This document shows positions 26,073 through 35,517 of a stretch of 64,000 bases of DNA, piece by piece. The position numbers and the translations under genes were made by a program. The notes below the pieces were generated by a model. It did no database searches, was not told where the DNA came from, and saw only the letters and a program-made list of their open reading frames with translations. Origin of the DNA: Amycolatopsis sp. CA-126428 (GTDB lineage Bacteria; Actinomycetota; Actinomycetes; Mycobacteriales; Pseudonocardiaceae); assembly GCF_002904335.1 (NCBI RefSeq), contig NZ_PPHF01000010.1, positions 62,001 to 126,000 of the forward strand, written 5' to 3'. Numbering within the stretch: the first letter of the stretch is position 1; the number at the start of each line of letters is the position of its first letter.

Positions 26073-26381
26073 ATGATCGTCGCGTTCAGCGTGAGCCCGT
26101 CCGGCGGGGACCCCGACGGCGGGGTGAGCGAGGCCGTGGCCCGCGCGGTGAAGGTCGTCCGCGAGTCCGGCCTGCCCAACTCGACCAACGCGATGTTCAC
26201 GAACATCGAAGGCGAGTCCTGGGACGAGGTGATGGACGTCGTCAAGCGCGCGGTCGAGGCCGCGGGCGAAGGCTCGGCGCGCGTCAGCCTGGTCCTGAAA
26301 GCGGACATCCGGCCGGGCTTCTCGGGCCAGCTCGAAGCCAAGGTGGACCGGGTGGAAGCCCACCTCCGCGACAGGTCGTGA
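26073..26381 (+). CDS. MTH1187-family thiamine-binding-type protein
   Basis: This 102-aa ferredoxin-fold protein belongs to the MTH1187/YkoF-like group. Members bind thiamine or a related hydroxymethylpyrimidine compound. Recognisable segments are VAFSVSPSGGDPDGGVSEAV at the N-terminus, LPNSTNAMFTNIEGE in the middle and VSLVLKADIRPG near the end. ATG 26073 has a GAAGAAGGGA purine stretch upstream. It is divergent from the MarR gene. Its stop codon lies inside the base of the terminator hairpin. Role in the cell is unclear. Confidence 0.82.
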   Translation: MIVAFSVSPSGGDPDGGVSEAVARAVKVVRESGLPNSTNAMFTNIEGESWDEVMDVVKRAVEAAGEGSARVSLVLKADIRPGFSGQLEAKVDRVEAHLRDRS

Positions 26382-26417
26382 GTGGTAAGGCGGGTTCTAA
26401 CCCGCCTAAACACTCAC
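26378..26417. terminator. Double-stem terminator overlapping stop codon
   Basis: GTGAGTG (26378-26384) pairs with CACTCAC (26411-26417) and, inside it, GGCGGGTT pairs with AACCCGCC around a CT loop. The outer stem includes the TGA stop of the preceding gene. The next gene on the opposite strand ends at 26425, so the hairpin can serve both. Confidence 0.8.
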
Positions 26418-26424
26418 GAGGGGG

Positions 26425-26832
26425 TCAGGGCAGCGGCGGGGTGAAGGCGACCGTCCAGCGGCCGTCTTCGCTCGTCACCGTCAGCGGGTAGCTGAACGGC
26501 TGACCGTCGCCGAGGGCACCGGAGACCGTCGCCCGGGTCGGTGCGGCCGCGTCCGGGCCCAGGTCCACGCGCACGGCGTGGACCCCGCGGTCGGCGAGCA
26601 CCGAGACGTAGTCCTTCGCGAAGTCGCCGCCGCCCGAGCCGGGGTAGTCGAGGAGGCCGGCGAAGGCGTCGGCGTCGTGGCCGGAGAGCGCCGAGGCGAG
26701 CCGGTCGCGCAGCTCGGCCGGGGTGGCCGCACCGGGGTCCGGCTCGTGCACGATGAGCAGCGTCACGGCCCCGATCCAGACGACGGCGGCCGCGACCGAG
26801 AGCCCCACCTTCACGTCACGCCGGATGTGCAC
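26425..26832 (-). CDS. Hypothetical membrane-anchored small protein
   Basis: I do not recognise this protein. As called it has 135 residues: a short basic start (HIRRDVKVG), one hydrophobic helix (about residues 9-28) and an exported domain of about 100 residues with [21 protein letters not shown], reminiscent of NTF2-like lumazine-fold lipoprotein domains that begin with a helix measuring a dose of substrate. The GTG start at 26832 is uncertain; the frame is open far upstream but only antisense to the thioredoxin gene. No operon partner is seen. Confidence 0.6.
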   Translation of the reverse strand: MHIRRDVKVGLSVAAAVVWIGAVTLLIVHEPDPGAATPAELRDRLASALSGHDADAFAGLLDYPGSGGGDFAKDYVSVLADRGVHAVRVDLGPDAAAPTRATVSGALGDGQPFSYPLTVTSEDGRWTVAFTPPLP

Positions 26833-27184
26833 CCGGCCGAGCCTGCCCCAGCGGTGCCGTCCCTGCCAAGCGGACGGCCCGGGCAGCGTGCGGAAACCCC
26901 GCGGATCGGCCCGGTCACCCGCTGAGCAGCCCCCGTTTTCCACGCTACCGGTGGCCACCGACAGTGCCCGGGGCTGCGCGCGCGGCCCGGAATCGTCGGT
27001 GCCGGTCGGTAAGCTGGATACCGGGGGCCGGAGGCCGGCCCAGCTCGCTGCCGAAAGCCGCCCGCGATCGCACGCGGCTTTCGAACCCCGCGCCGCCGTC
27101 GTCGCCGGCGCCCGAACCGGCCACACCGTGGACGGGGCCGGGCACCCCGTGAAACTTCTCCGGTGCGCGTGCCAGGATGGAACC

Positions 27185-28156
27185 GTGACACAACCACGCG
27201 GATCTGCAGCGAAGTCAGCGGCCCTGTCCGCCGCCCTCTCCGGCGCGGTCGACCTGTCCGCGCTCAAGGCCCGCGCCGAAGCGGCGCAACGGCAGCCGGC
27301 CCCGCCCGCCGGGCCGGCCGGTGGTGATGGGCCGCCGCGGCCCGCCTCGGGCGATGCCGTGATCGATGTCACCGAGGCCACCTTCCAGGCCGAGGTCGTG
27401 GAACGGTCCCTGCACCAGCTCGTGGTCGTCGACCTGTGGGCCGAGTGGTGCGGCCCGTGCAAGCAGCTGTCCCCGGTCCTGGAGCGGATGGCCACCGAGT
27501 CCGGTGGCGCGTGGGTCGTCGCGAAGGTCGACGTCGACGCCAACCCGCGGATCGCGCAGCTGTTCGGCGCGCAGTCCATCCCGACGATCGTCGCGATCGC
27601 CGGCGGCCAGCCGGTCGACGCCTTCTCCGGCGCGCTGCCCGAGCCCGAGATCCGCAAGTGGATCAACGCGCTCCTGGACGCCCTGCGCGACAAGCTGCCC
27701 GGAATCCGTGACGCGGAGACGGCCGGCGGCCCGGTCGAGGAGCCGGAGGACCCGCGCTTCACCGAAGCGGAAGAGGCCTTCGAGCGGGGCGACTTCGCCG
27801 CCGCGCAGGCCGCGTACGAGCGCATCCTCGACGTCGAACCGGCGAACGAGCTGGCGAAGAACGCCCTGGCCCAGGTCAAGTTCACCGCCCGGGCCGAAAG
27901 CGCCGACCCGGACGCGCGCGCCAAGGCGGACGCGGACCCGTCCGACCTGGCGGCCCAGCTCGACGCGGCCGACCTGGACATCGCGGAGAACGACGTCGAG
28001 GCGGGGTTCAAGCGCCTGATCGACGCGGTCCGCCGCACCGCGGGCGAGGACCGCAACAAGGTCCGCGAGCACCTGGTGGCCCTGTTCGACCTGTTCGACC
28101 CGGCCGACGACCGGGTCATGAAGGCCCGCCGCGACCTGGCGAGCGCCCTCTTCTGA
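27185..28156 (+). CDS. Thioredoxin-domain co-chaperone with TPR tail (CnoX/YbbN-like)
   Basis: This 323-aa protein has a flexible Ala/Pro-rich N-terminus (1 to about 55), a thioredoxin domain (about 58-165) with active site WCGPCK and cis-proline SIPT, and a C-terminal TPR region (about 185-320, [24 protein letters not shown]). YbbN/CnoX proteins act as redox-linked holdases that pass clients to GroEL or DnaK. Unlike E. coli CnoX, which has lost the CxxC, this one keeps both cysteines. GTG 27185 follows the -10 hexamer CAGGAT (27173-27178) by 6 bases, so it is probably leaderless. A strong terminator follows. Confidence 0.9.
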   Translation: MTQPRGSAAKSAALSAALSGAVDLSALKARAEAAQRQPAPPAGPAGGDGPPRPASGDAVIDVTEATFQAEVVERSLHQLVVVDLWAEWCGPCKQLSPVLERMATESGGAWVVAKVDVDANPRIAQLFGAQSIPTIVAIAGGQPVDAFSGALPEPEIRKWINALLDALRDKLPGIRDAETAGGPVEEPEDPRFTEAEEAFERGDFAAAQAAYERILDVEPANELAKNALAQVKFTARAESADPDARAKADADPSDLAAQLDAADLDIAENDVEAGFKRLIDAVRRTAGEDRNKVREHLVALFDLFDPADDRVMKARRDLASALF

Positions 28157-28159
28157 GAG

Positions 28160-28193
28160 AAAAGGGGCCCCCACCGCGGTGGGGGCCCCTTTT
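28160..28193. terminator. Strong 17-bp perfect terminator
   Basis: AAAAGGGGCCCCCACCG (28160-28176) is followed directly by its exact reverse complement (28177-28193), ending in TTTT. It can work for the thioredoxin-TPR gene and, in reverse, for the convergent metallopeptidase gene. Confidence 0.92.
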
Positions 28194-28204
28194 TCACGCA
28201 AAAA

Positions 28205-29638
28205 TCAGGCGTACTGCTTCGAGCAGACCGACGAGCCTTCCAGGTACCCGCGACGCAGTGCCTCGACCCGGTCGAAACCGCTGTCCGGGCGCTTCCCGTT
28301 GACGTCCGCGGACACCAGGCTCTCCGGCTGCAGCAGGTCCGCGATGGCCTCGTCGAGGTCGCCCGCCGACAGCCGCAGGTCGCCCGGCCGGTTGGTGAAC
28401 GCCGCCCAGGCGCCCACCAGGCAGGCCGTGCGCAGGCCCGCGTTCGCGTTGTCGATCGACGCGCCGACGCCCTTCTGGATGCCCAGCGCGTACCGCGCCG
28501 CGACCTCCGAGAAGGCCGCGAAGTCACCCATGCCGCCCGGGTCCTCGCCCTTCATCTCGGCGTCGCGGTCGATCGGCTGGGCGAGTTGGGCCAGCTTCGC
28601 CAGGTCGATGCTGACGGTGTTGTCGCCCGGGCAGTACGACGCCGGCGGCGTGGTCTGGCAGCTGCCGCCGTCGGTGATCTCGGGGGCGGCCACCCCGGCG
28701 CCCTTGAAGGCCTCGTCGAGGCTCTTCTTCAGCAGCGCGACGGTCTGGGCGGTGAACTTCGCGTCGCCCTTGCCCTGGTCGCCCTTGTCGAACGGGCGCT
28801 CGGTGAGGCGGGGCTTGATGTTCTCGGCCGTCATCCCCGCGCACTCCTTGGGGCCCTTCTCGAACCCGGCTTGGAAGGCGTACGTGCGGTCGAACGCCGT
28901 GCCGTGCGCGCCCTTGTCGGCGGCGCTGGTGCCGGCCTGGTCGCGGATCAGGAACATCGACGCCATCACCTGGTTCAGGCCTTCGGACGTCGAGACGCGG
29001 TAGTACTTGCTCTTGTCCTCGGCGACCCAGCGGAAGTAGCCGCCGGCGAAGCAGTCGGCCTGCTGCTCCTTGACCACGGTCGGGGTGTTCTTGGTGATCC
29101 CCGCCTTGTCGCCGAGCCGGTACTGAACGGCGTGGCCGAACTCGTGCGCGAGCACCACGACCACCGACATCGGGCCGAATCGCTGGCGCAGCATCGGCAG
29201 CAGCACGCCGCGGTCCCACGCCACCGAGTCGTCGACCGGGCAGTAGAACGCGTTCACGAGCTTCTTCACGCTGCCGCAGCCGGTCTTCTCGGTGTCGGTC
29301 TGCGCGTCGTAGGACAGCAGCGACTTGACCGGTTCGAACTGCCGGCCGAAGTTCGCCGGCAGCATCTCGCCCCAGTAGGTCTGGACGTCGTCGATCGCGG
29401 CGGTGGCGAGCTTGTCGTCCTCGCCGCCTTGGGCGTTGCGGACGTTCAGGCTCGGCGTCGGCGCGTCCGGCTTGAGGCCGCTCTCGAAGTGCGTCACCGG
29501 CAGCCCGGAGACCGAACCCGCCCCGGTGTCCTTGGCCGGATCCCCGTTCGCTCCGCCCTTGCCGGTGCACCCGCTCACGGCGACCGCCGCGACGGCCAGC
29601 AGCGCGACCAGCGCCCGCCGTCCTCCCCCTGGGATCAT
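28205..29638 (-). CDS. Putative neutral zinc metallopeptidase lipoprotein
   Basis: This 477-aa exported lipoprotein has a lipobox VSGC at about residue 23. The metallopeptidase motif HEFGH lies in VVVVLAHEFGHAVQYRLGDK, with a downstream KEQQADCFAGGYF, where the acidic residue is the likely third zinc ligand. The arrangement matches the putative neutral zinc metallopeptidase family (COG2321-like), whose substrates are unknown. ATG 29638 was fixed by the signal sequence; the open frame upstream is antisense to glgP. Several cysteines after the catalytic region could form disulfides outside the cell. Confidence 0.85.
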   Translation of the reverse strand: MIPGGGRRALVALLAVAAVAVSGCTGKGGANGDPAKDTGAGSVSGLPVTHFESGLKPDAPTPSLNVRNAQGGEDDKLATAAIDDVQTYWGEMLPANFGRQFEPVKSLLSYDAQTDTEKTGCGSVKKLVNAFYCPVDDSVAWDRGVLLPMLRQRFGPMSVVVVLAHEFGHAVQYRLGDKAGITKNTPTVVKEQQADCFAGGYFRWVAEDKSKYYRVSTSEGLNQVMASMFLIRDQAGTSAADKGAHGTAFDRTYAFQAGFEKGPKECAGMTAENIKPRLTERPFDKGDQGKGDAKFTAQTVALLKKSLDEAFKGAGVAAPEITDGGSCQTTPPASYCPGDNTVSIDLAKLAQLAQPIDRDAEMKGEDPGGMGDFAAFSEVAARYALGIQKGVGASIDNANAGLRTACLVGAWAAFTNRPGDLRLSAGDLDEAIADLLQPESLVSADVNGKRPDSGFDRVEALRRGYLEGSSVCSKQYA

Positions 29639-29771
29639 CTGTCCAACTCGCTCTCGTGCCCACCCGGTACCCGACGCGCAGGACCCTACCCAGGGCATAC
29701 GCGGGTTGTGCACGTAATCCCCGAAGTCCTCCCTGCGCACCGCGCCCCGCGGCCCGATATCGTCGCTTCCC

Positions 29772-32300
29772 ATGCGTGCAGTCCGCCGGTTCACCGTCCG
29801 CGCCAGCCTCCCGGATTCGCTGTCCGGCCTGGGCGCGCTGGCCACCAACCTGCGCTGGACGTGGCACCCGCCGACGCGCGACCTGTTCGCGTCGATGGAC
29901 GCCGAGCTCTTCAACGCCGTGCGCGACCCGCTGCGGATGCTCACCGCGCTGCCGCCGGCCCGCCTCGACGAGCTCGCCGTCGACGACGGCTTCCTCGCGC
30001 GTGCCCGCGCCGCGGCCGAGGACCTGGAGAAGTACCTGTCGGAGCCGCGCTGGTACCAGCGCCGCGAAGACGACGACCTGCCGTCCGCGGTCGCCTACTT
30101 CTCGATGGAGTTCGGCGTCACCGAAGCGCTGCCGAACTACTCCGGCGGCCTCGGCGTGCTGGCCGGCGACCACCTCAAGGCCGCGTCCGACCTGGGCGTG
30201 CCGATGGTCGGCGTCGGGCTGCTCTACCGCAACGGCTACTTCCGGCAGTCGCTGTCGCTCGACGGCTGGCAGGTCGAGCACTACCCGGTGATCGACCCGA
30301 ACGCCTTCCCGCTGGAGCTGCTGACCGTGGGCGGGCGGCCGGTGCTGATCGGCGTCGCGATGCCGGGCGGGCGCGAGCTGTGCGCGCAGATCTGGCAGGC
30401 CCGCGTCGGCCGGGTGCCGCTGCTGCTGCTCGACACCGACACCGAGGCCAACGACGAAGACCTGCGCGGCGTCACCGACCGGCTCTACGGCGGCGACGCC
30501 GACCACCGGCTGCGGCAGGAGATCCTGGCCGGCATCGGCGGGTTCCGGGCGGTGCGGAAGTACTGCGAGCTGACCGGGCACCCGCAGCCGATGGTGTTTC
30601 ACACGAACGAGGGACACGCGGGCTTCCTGGGGCTGGAGCGCGCTCGAGAGATCGTGCAGGCCGACGGGCTCGCGTTCGACGAGGCCATGCCCGCCGTTCG
30701 CGCCGGGACGCTGTTCACCACGCACACCCCGGTCAGCGCGGGCATCGACCGGTTCCCGGTGGACCTGGTGCAGCGCTACTTCAACGACGGCAGGCTGGTG
30801 CCCGACATCGATCCGCGGCGCGTGCTCGCGCTCGGCGCCGAGGACAACCCCGGCCTGTTCAACATGGCGCACATGGGCCTGCGGCTGGCGCAGCGCGCGA
30901 ACGGCGTCTCGCAGCTGCACGGACGCGTGACGCGGAAGATGTTCTCCCGGCTGTGGCCCGGGTTCGACCACGACGAGGTGCCGATCTCGTCGGTGACGAA
31001 CGGCGTCCACGGCCCGACGTGGGTGGCGCGCGAGCTGAGCACGCTGCTCGGCCGCGAATGGGGCCTCGACGTCGGCGAAGGGCCGCTGCGCGACGGCGTT
31101 TCCGACGCCCAGCTGTGGGAGCTGCGGCGCGAGCTGCGCGAGAAGCTGGTGCACGAGGTGCGGCGCCGGGTGCGCGCCGCGTGGCTGCAGCGCGGCGCTT
31201 CCCCGCTGGAGCTGGGCTGGGTGGACTCGGTCTTCGACCCCGACGTGCTGACTGTCGGGTTCGCCCGCCGCGTCCCGACGTACAAGCGGCTGACGCTGAT
31301 GCTGCGCGACCCCGACCGGCTGCGGACGCTGCTGCTGCACGAACAGCGGCCGATCCAGGTCGTCGTCGCCGGCAAGTCGCACCCGGCCGACGAGAACGGC
31401 AAGCAGCTGATCCAGCAGATCGTCCGGTTCGTCGACGGCGCGGACGTGCGGCACCGCATCGTCTTCCTGCCCGACTACGACATGTCGATGGCGCGGTACC
31501 TCTACCGCGGCTGCGACGTCTGGCTGAACAACCCCGTGCGGCCGCTGGAGGCGTGCGGGACGTCGGGGATGAAGTCGGCGTTGAACGGCGGCCTGAACCT
31601 GTCCATCCGCGACGGCTGGTGGGACGAGTGCTACGACGGCAGCAACGGCTGGGCGATCCCGACCGCCGACGGCGTCGCCGACCCGCTGCGCCGCGACGAC
31701 CTCGAGGCCGCGGCGCTGTACGAGCTGCTCGGCCAGCAGATCGCCCCGCTGTTCTACGACCGCTCGTCCGACGGCGTGCCCACGGGCTGGCTGTCGATGG
31801 TGTGGCACACCCTGGAAACGCTCGGCCCGCGCGTGCAGGCGTCCCGGATGGTCCGCGAGTACGTCGACAACGGCTACCTGCCGGCCTCCCGCACGGTCGC
31901 GGCGGCCACCGGCGACGGCTACCGCGGCGCGCTGTCGCTCGCGGACTACCGCACGAAGCTCGAGGTGTCGTGGCCGCGGCTGCGGATCTTCGACTCGGAG
32001 CTGCTGGTGGAGGCGACCGAGCCCCTGGTGGTGGGCACCGAGGTGACGATCAGGGCCCGCATCGACCTGGCCGGTCTCGATCCGTCCGAAGTGGACATCC
32101 AGGCGGTGGTCGGCCGCGTGGCCGACGACGACGAGCTCCGCGACCCGGTCACGGTCCCGATGTCCGGCGACGGGGTCGGAGCGTTCGCGGCCCGCGTGAA
32201 GCTGCCCCAGCCGGGCGCGATCGGCTACACGGTCCGGGTGCTGCCGAAGCACAGCCTGCTGGCGACGCCGGCGGAGCTGGCGCGGGTCGTGCTGGCCTGA
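29772..32300 (+). CDS. glgP: Alpha-glucan (glycogen) phosphorylase
   Basis: This 842-aa cytoplasmic enzyme releases glucose 1-phosphate from the ends of alpha-1,4-glucans. An N-terminal DUF3417 domain (about 10-115, LATNLRWTWHPPTRDLF) is followed by the phosphorylase fold. The conserved entry SMEFGVTEALPNYSGGLGVLAGDHLKAASD region and the PLP lysine segment EACGTSGMKSALNGG are visible. The size fits the actinobacterial/thermophile GlgP branch rather than the 800-aa MalP type. The ATG follows a possible GATATC hexamer by ten bases. It stands alone, without other glg genes in the window. Confidence 0.94.
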   Translation: MRAVRRFTVRASLPDSLSGLGALATNLRWTWHPPTRDLFASMDAELFNAVRDPLRMLTALPPARLDELAVDDGFLARARAAAEDLEKYLSEPRWYQRREDDDLPSAVAYFSMEFGVTEALPNYSGGLGVLAGDHLKAASDLGVPMVGVGLLYRNGYFRQSLSLDGWQVEHYPVIDPNAFPLELLTVGGRPVLIGVAMPGGRELCAQIWQARVGRVPLLLLDTDTEANDEDLRGVTDRLYGGDADHRLRQEILAGIGGFRAVRKYCELTGHPQPMVFHTNEGHAGFLGLERAREIVQADGLAFDEAMPAVRAGTLFTTHTPVSAGIDRFPVDLVQRYFNDGRLVPDIDPRRVLALGAEDNPGLFNMAHMGLRLAQRANGVSQLHGRVTRKMFSRLWPGFDHDEVPISSVTNGVHGPTWVARELSTLLGREWGLDVGEGPLRDGVSDAQLWELRRELREKLVHEVRRRVRAAWLQRGASPLELGWVDSVFDPDVLTVGFARRVPTYKRLTLMLRDPDRLRTLLLHEQRPIQVVVAGKSHPADENGKQLIQQIVRFVDGADVRHRIVFLPDYDMSMARYLYRGCDVWLNNPVRPLEACGTSGMKSALNGGLNLSIRDGWWDECYDGSNGWAIPTADGVADPLRRDDLEAAALYELLGQQIAPLFYDRSSDGVPTGWLSMVWHTLETLGPRVQASRMVREYVDNGYLPASRTVAAATGDGYRGALSLADYRTKLEVSWPRLRIFDSELLVEATEPLVVGTEVTIRARIDLAGLDPSEVDIQAVVGRVADDDELRDPVTVPMSGDGVGAFAARVKLPQPGAIGYTVRVLPKHSLLATPAELARVVLA

Positions 32301-32363
32301 CCTGGAGTTGCTCCAGCCGGAAATCGCTGCGCAGCCCGGCTTGGGCGGCGTTAGGTTGGACGC

Positions 32364-33353
32364 ATGCGCTTCGGAATGTTCGTCCCGCAGGGCTGGCGGC
32401 TCGACCTGGCCGGCATCGACCCCGCGGACCACTGGAAGACCATGCTCGGCCTCGCGAAACACGCGGAGGCCGGGCCCTTCGAATCGATCTGGGTCTACGA
32501 CCACTTCCACACCGTGCCCGTCCCCACCGAGGAGGCCACGCACGAGGCGTGGTCGCTGATCTCGGCCTTCGCCGCCGCGACGGAGACCGTCCGGCTCGGG
32601 CAGATGTGCACCTGCATGGGCTACCGCAACCCCGCCTACCTGGCGAAGGTCGCCGCCACCGCCGACACGATCTCCGGTGGCCGCGTCGAGATGGGTATCG
32701 GCGCCGGCTGGTACGAGCACGAGTGGCGGGCCTACGGCTACGGCTTCCCGTCCGCCGGCGAGCGGCTCGGCCAGCTCGACGAGGGCGTGCAGATCATGCG
32801 TGACCTCTGGACGACCGGAAAGTCCACGCTGGACGGCAAGCACTACCGGACCGACGGCGCGATCCTGCGTCCGCTGCCGCCCCAGGAAGGCGGGCTCCCG
32901 CTGTGGATCGCCGGCGGCGGCGAGAAGAAGACGCTCAAGATCGCCGCCAAGTACGCGAAGTACACGAACTTCGCCGCCGACCCGGAGACGTTCACTCGCA
33001 AGTCGGAGATCCTCGCGCAGCACTGCAAGGACGTCGGCACCGACTTCGACGCGATCGTGCGCTCGGCCAACCACAACATCGTCCTCGGCGAGACCGAAAA
33101 GGACGTCCAGGACAAGCTGGCCTGGTTGCGGTCCCACCTCGGCAAGTACATCGAGGCCGACGCCGTCGAGCGCTGGGCGGGCAACTTCGAGAACAGCCCG
33201 GCCACCGGCACGCCGGAGCAGGTCGCCGAGAAGCTCGCCGCGATGGGGGAGCTGGGCATGTCGTACGCGATCTTCAACTTCCCGGAAGCCGCGTACGACC
33301 GCTCAGGCATCGACCTGTTCACCAAGCACATCGCCCCGGCGCTGGCCGGCTGA
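32364..33353 (+). CDS. LLM-class F420-dependent oxidoreductase
   Basis: This 329-aa TIM-barrel protein of the luciferase-like monooxygenase family has a typical N-terminus (MRFGMFVPQGWRLDLAGID), YDHFHTVPVPTEEATHEAW and RVEMGIGAGWYEHEW. In actinomycetes such proteins usually use the deazaflavin F420. The reaction is unknown. The -10 hexamer TAGGTT at 32352-32357 lies 6 bases before the ATG, so the mRNA is likely leaderless. It starts 64 bases after glgP but has its own promoter. Confidence 0.9.
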   Translation: MRFGMFVPQGWRLDLAGIDPADHWKTMLGLAKHAEAGPFESIWVYDHFHTVPVPTEEATHEAWSLISAFAAATETVRLGQMCTCMGYRNPAYLAKVAATADTISGGRVEMGIGAGWYEHEWRAYGYGFPSAGERLGQLDEGVQIMRDLWTTGKSTLDGKHYRTDGAILRPLPPQEGGLPLWIAGGGEKKTLKIAAKYAKYTNFAADPETFTRKSEILAQHCKDVGTDFDAIVRSANHNIVLGETEKDVQDKLAWLRSHLGKYIEADAVERWAGNFENSPATGTPEQVAEKLAAMGELGMSYAIFNFPEAAYDRSGIDLFTKHIAPALAG

Positions 33354-33394
33354 AAACCGTCGGTCCCCTTCGGTAGCGTGGAAAACGGGGGCTG

Positions 33395-33790
33395 CTAAGG
33401 CACCGCCGGGCTCCCGCCGGCCTGCACGGGCAGGCCGGCGGCGGCCCACGCGCGGAACCCGCCGTCGAGGTCGGTCGCGCCGGGCAGGCCGAGCCGCTGC
33501 AGGTCGGCCGCCGCCAGGCTCGACGAATAGCCCTCGTTGCACACCACGACCACCGTCGCATCGGGAGTCACCGAAGGCAGCCGCCACTCGCTGTCCGGCG
33601 CCAGCCGCCACTCCAGGTGGATCCGCTCGACGATCACCGCGCCGGGGATCTCGCCCTCCGCCTCGCGGTTCGCCAGCGGCCGGATGTCGACCAGCAGCGC
33701 CCCCGCCTCCTGCAGCTCGCGGGCCCGGGCGGGCGTCACCCGGTCCAAGCCGGACCGTGCGGAAGCCAGCAGTGAATCGACAGCGTTCAT
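33395..33790 (-). CDS. Rhodanese-like sulfurtransferase
   Basis: This 131-aa single-domain rhodanese has the CDC25/rhodanese fold. The catalytic cysteine lies in VVVVCNEGYSSSLAA. It should move sulfane sulfur from thiosulfate or persulfide to an acceptor such as a thiol. Its start overlaps the stop of the cysteine dioxygenase gene (ATGA, 33787-33790), so the pair is coupled and probably acts in cysteine breakdown and sulfur detoxification. It ends the operon that starts with a short leader peptide. Confidence 0.88.
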   Translation of the reverse strand: MNAVDSLLASARSGLDRVTPARARELQEAGALLVDIRPLANREAEGEIPGAVIVERIHLEWRLAPDSEWRLPSVTPDATVVVVCNEGYSSSLAAADLQRLGLPGATDLDGGFRAWAAAGLPVQAGGSPAVP

Positions 33791-34332
33791 GACCGGACGA
33801 TAGCGGGCAGCGGCGGGATTTCCGCCGGAACGTCGGCGAGCGTGGCGTACTCCCGCGTCGCCACCAGCGGCGGCGAATACGCGTGGACGCTCGCGGCGGG
33901 CCGGTCGCCGAGGCCGGTGACCTGGTGGGCGCGGCCGGCGCCGAAGCCGAGGCCGTCGCCGGCGACGTGCGTCCGGCGCCGGATCGGGCCGCCCGGGTAG
34001 CGGTACTCCTCGCCGAGTTCACCCTGCAGGACGGTGAACGAGCCGGACGCGCCGCCGTGGTCGTGCGGCTTCGTGGACTGGCCGGGCAGCCACGACAGCA
34101 GCCACAGCTCGACGCCGTCGGTCAGCGCCAGCCGGGCCCACCAGCGGCGGTCCTCGTCGAACCGCAGGATGCCCTGCAGGCCCGCGGTCAGTTCGGTGGT
34201 GACGGTCGTGGTCAGCTCGGCCAGCTCGCGCGGTGTCCAGAGCAGCCGCGTGGGGTGCAGCAGCTCGGGCAGCAGCGGGTCGGTCAGCTGCGGGTGGATT
34301 TCGACGGGCGGGCGAACCAGGGACGTGGTCAA
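33787..34332 (-). CDS. Cysteine dioxygenase-family cupin
   Basis: This 181-aa iron enzyme of the cysteine dioxygenase type I cupin family oxidises cysteine to cysteine sulfinate. The iron-binding HxH lies in STKPHDHGGASGSFTVLQGEL and the third histidine in GAGRAHQVTGLG. TTG 34332 is chosen as start because GAGGAG lies 8 bases ahead; an upstream TTG at 34350 would leave no ribosome site. The operon continues with a rhodanese. A 37-codon leader peptide with a late cysteine lies 78 bases upstream on the same strand and may control expression. Confidence 0.88.
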   Translation of the reverse strand: MTTSLVRPPVEIHPQLTDPLLPELLHPTRLLWTPRELAELTTTVTTELTAGLQGILRFDEDRRWWARLALTDGVELWLLSWLPGQSTKPHDHGGASGSFTVLQGELGEEYRYPGGPIRRRTHVAGDGLGFGAGRAHQVTGLGDRPAASVHAYSPPLVATREYATLADVPAEIPPLPAIVRS

Positions 34333-34410
34333 CGCGGGTGCTCCTCGCAACGTGGAGTGATCGGGACGCCGGGGCAGCGCGGCACCGCACGCGTCAGCGG
34401 ACGCGAGGGA

Positions 34411-34524
34411 TCAGGGGAGCCGCGCCCGCGTACACCCGGCCGAAGCGACGAGGAGCAGGTCGATCGCGCGACGGCGCCAGAAGGAGCCCCGGGTCACCGG
34501 GGGCACGGGCGCGTCGGCGGACAT
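34411..34524 (-). CDS. Actinobacterial leader peptide before cysteine dioxygenase operon
   Basis: This 37-codon ORF runs from ATG 34524 to TGA 34411. Its C-terminal half, SFWRRRAIDLLLVASAGCTR, has the arginine-then-hydrophobic-then-Cys layout that I recall for short leader peptides in front of sulfur-metabolism genes in actinomycetes. The single cysteine is codon 31 of 37. In mycobacteria cysteine-rich upstream ORFs work as cysteine-sensing attenuators, so this peptide may measure cysteine for the dioxygenase/rhodanese pair that starts 78 bases later. It is too short for usual gene callers. A small stem GCGTC/GACGC lies between it and the dioxygenase. Confidence 0.75.
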   Translation of the reverse strand: MSADAPVPPVTRGSFWRRRAIDLLLVASAGCTRARLP

Positions 34525-34655
34525 GATCCGGATGGTGCCACAACCGGCGTTCCCGCTCACGGTGTTCCACCTCGTGGAACGGCTCCGACCTGCCCGTTCG
34601 CCGTCTCACCCGGGCGGGTGCGCACGCGCGCGCGACGGCAGACAGAATGGGCCTC

Positions 34656-35468
34656 GTGAGCGAGCCGATCCAGCCCAGCGAACTTGACGACCTCGTGGTC
34701 CGGATGGCCGGTGTCGGCGTCCGCCGGGGGACCAACGACCTCCTCGCCGGCCTCGACTGGACCGTGGAACTGGACGAGCGCTGGGTGGTGCTCGGGCCGA
34801 ACGGCGCGGGCAAGACCACCCTGCTGCGCCTCGCCGCGGCCGAACTGCACCCGACCACCGGCGAGGTCGACCTGCTCGGCGAGCGGATCGGCCGGGTCAA
34901 CATCTTCGACCTGCGCCCGCGCATCGGCTTCACCTCGGCGGCCATCGCCCAGCGCGTGCCGGGCGAAGAGCTGGTCAAGGACGTCGTGGTCAGCGCCGGC
35001 TACGCGGTGCTCGGCCGCTGGCGTGAGGAGTACGACACCCTCGACACCGCCCGCGCGACCGAGCTCCTGGACGCGATGGGCATCGGGCACCTGGCCGACC
35101 GCACCTTCGGCACGCTGTCCGAAGGCGAGCGCAAGCGCGCGCTGATCGCCCGGTCGCTGATGACCGACCCGGAGATGCTGCTGCTCGACGAGCCCGCCGC
35201 CGGCCTCGACCTCGGCGGCCGCGAGGACCTGGTCGCCCGGCTGTCCGAGCTGGCGCTGGACCCGGACGCCCCGGCCCTGGTGCTGGTCACCCACCACGTC
35301 GAGGAGATCCCGCCGGGGTTCACCCACGCGCTGCTCCTGCGCGACGGCCACGCGGTGGTGTCCGGGCTGGTCGACGACGTCATCACCAGCGAAAACCTCT
35401 CCAAGACGTTCGACCAGGACCTCGTGCTGGAGCGTTCCGGCGATCGCTTCTTCGCCCGCCGTCGCTAG
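34656..35468 (+). CDS. Stand-alone ABC ATPase (ModF/YlmA-like)
   Basis: This 270-aa ATPase has Walker [10 protein letters not shown], signature [15 protein letters not shown], Walker [13 protein letters not shown] and H-loop VTHHVEEIP. No permease gene is near. It resembles the COG1119 group, annotated as iron or molybdate transporters but usually without partners. GTG 34656 was chosen over ATG 34647 because the -10 hexamer CAGAAT (34643-34648) lies 7 bases before it; ATG 34647 overlaps that hexamer. Substrate or partner unknown. Confidence 0.87.
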   Translation: MSEPIQPSELDDLVVRMAGVGVRRGTNDLLAGLDWTVELDERWVVLGPNGAGKTTLLRLAAAELHPTTGEVDLLGERIGRVNIFDLRPRIGFTSAAIAQRVPGEELVKDVVVSAGYAVLGRWREEYDTLDTARATELLDAMGIGHLADRTFGTLSEGERKRALIARSLMTDPEMLLLDEPAAGLDLGGREDLVARLSELALDPDAPALVLVTHHVEEIPPGFTHALLLRDGHAVVSGLVDDVITSENLSKTFDQDLVLERSGDRFFARRR

Positions 35469-35517
35469 GCTGTCCTTACCGACCGGTAGCGTGCTGGCAG
35501 ATCGTCAACGAGGAGTG

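Noticed and set aside
26833..28527. Upstream extension of the small membrane protein to 700 residues
   Set aside because: The extra part is antisense to the thioredoxin-TPR gene and of biased composition; only the C-terminal 135 residues look like a protein.
28524..33137. 1537-codon minus-strand frame
   Set aside because: It is antisense to glgP and the LLM gene, a long shadow frame caused by high GC.
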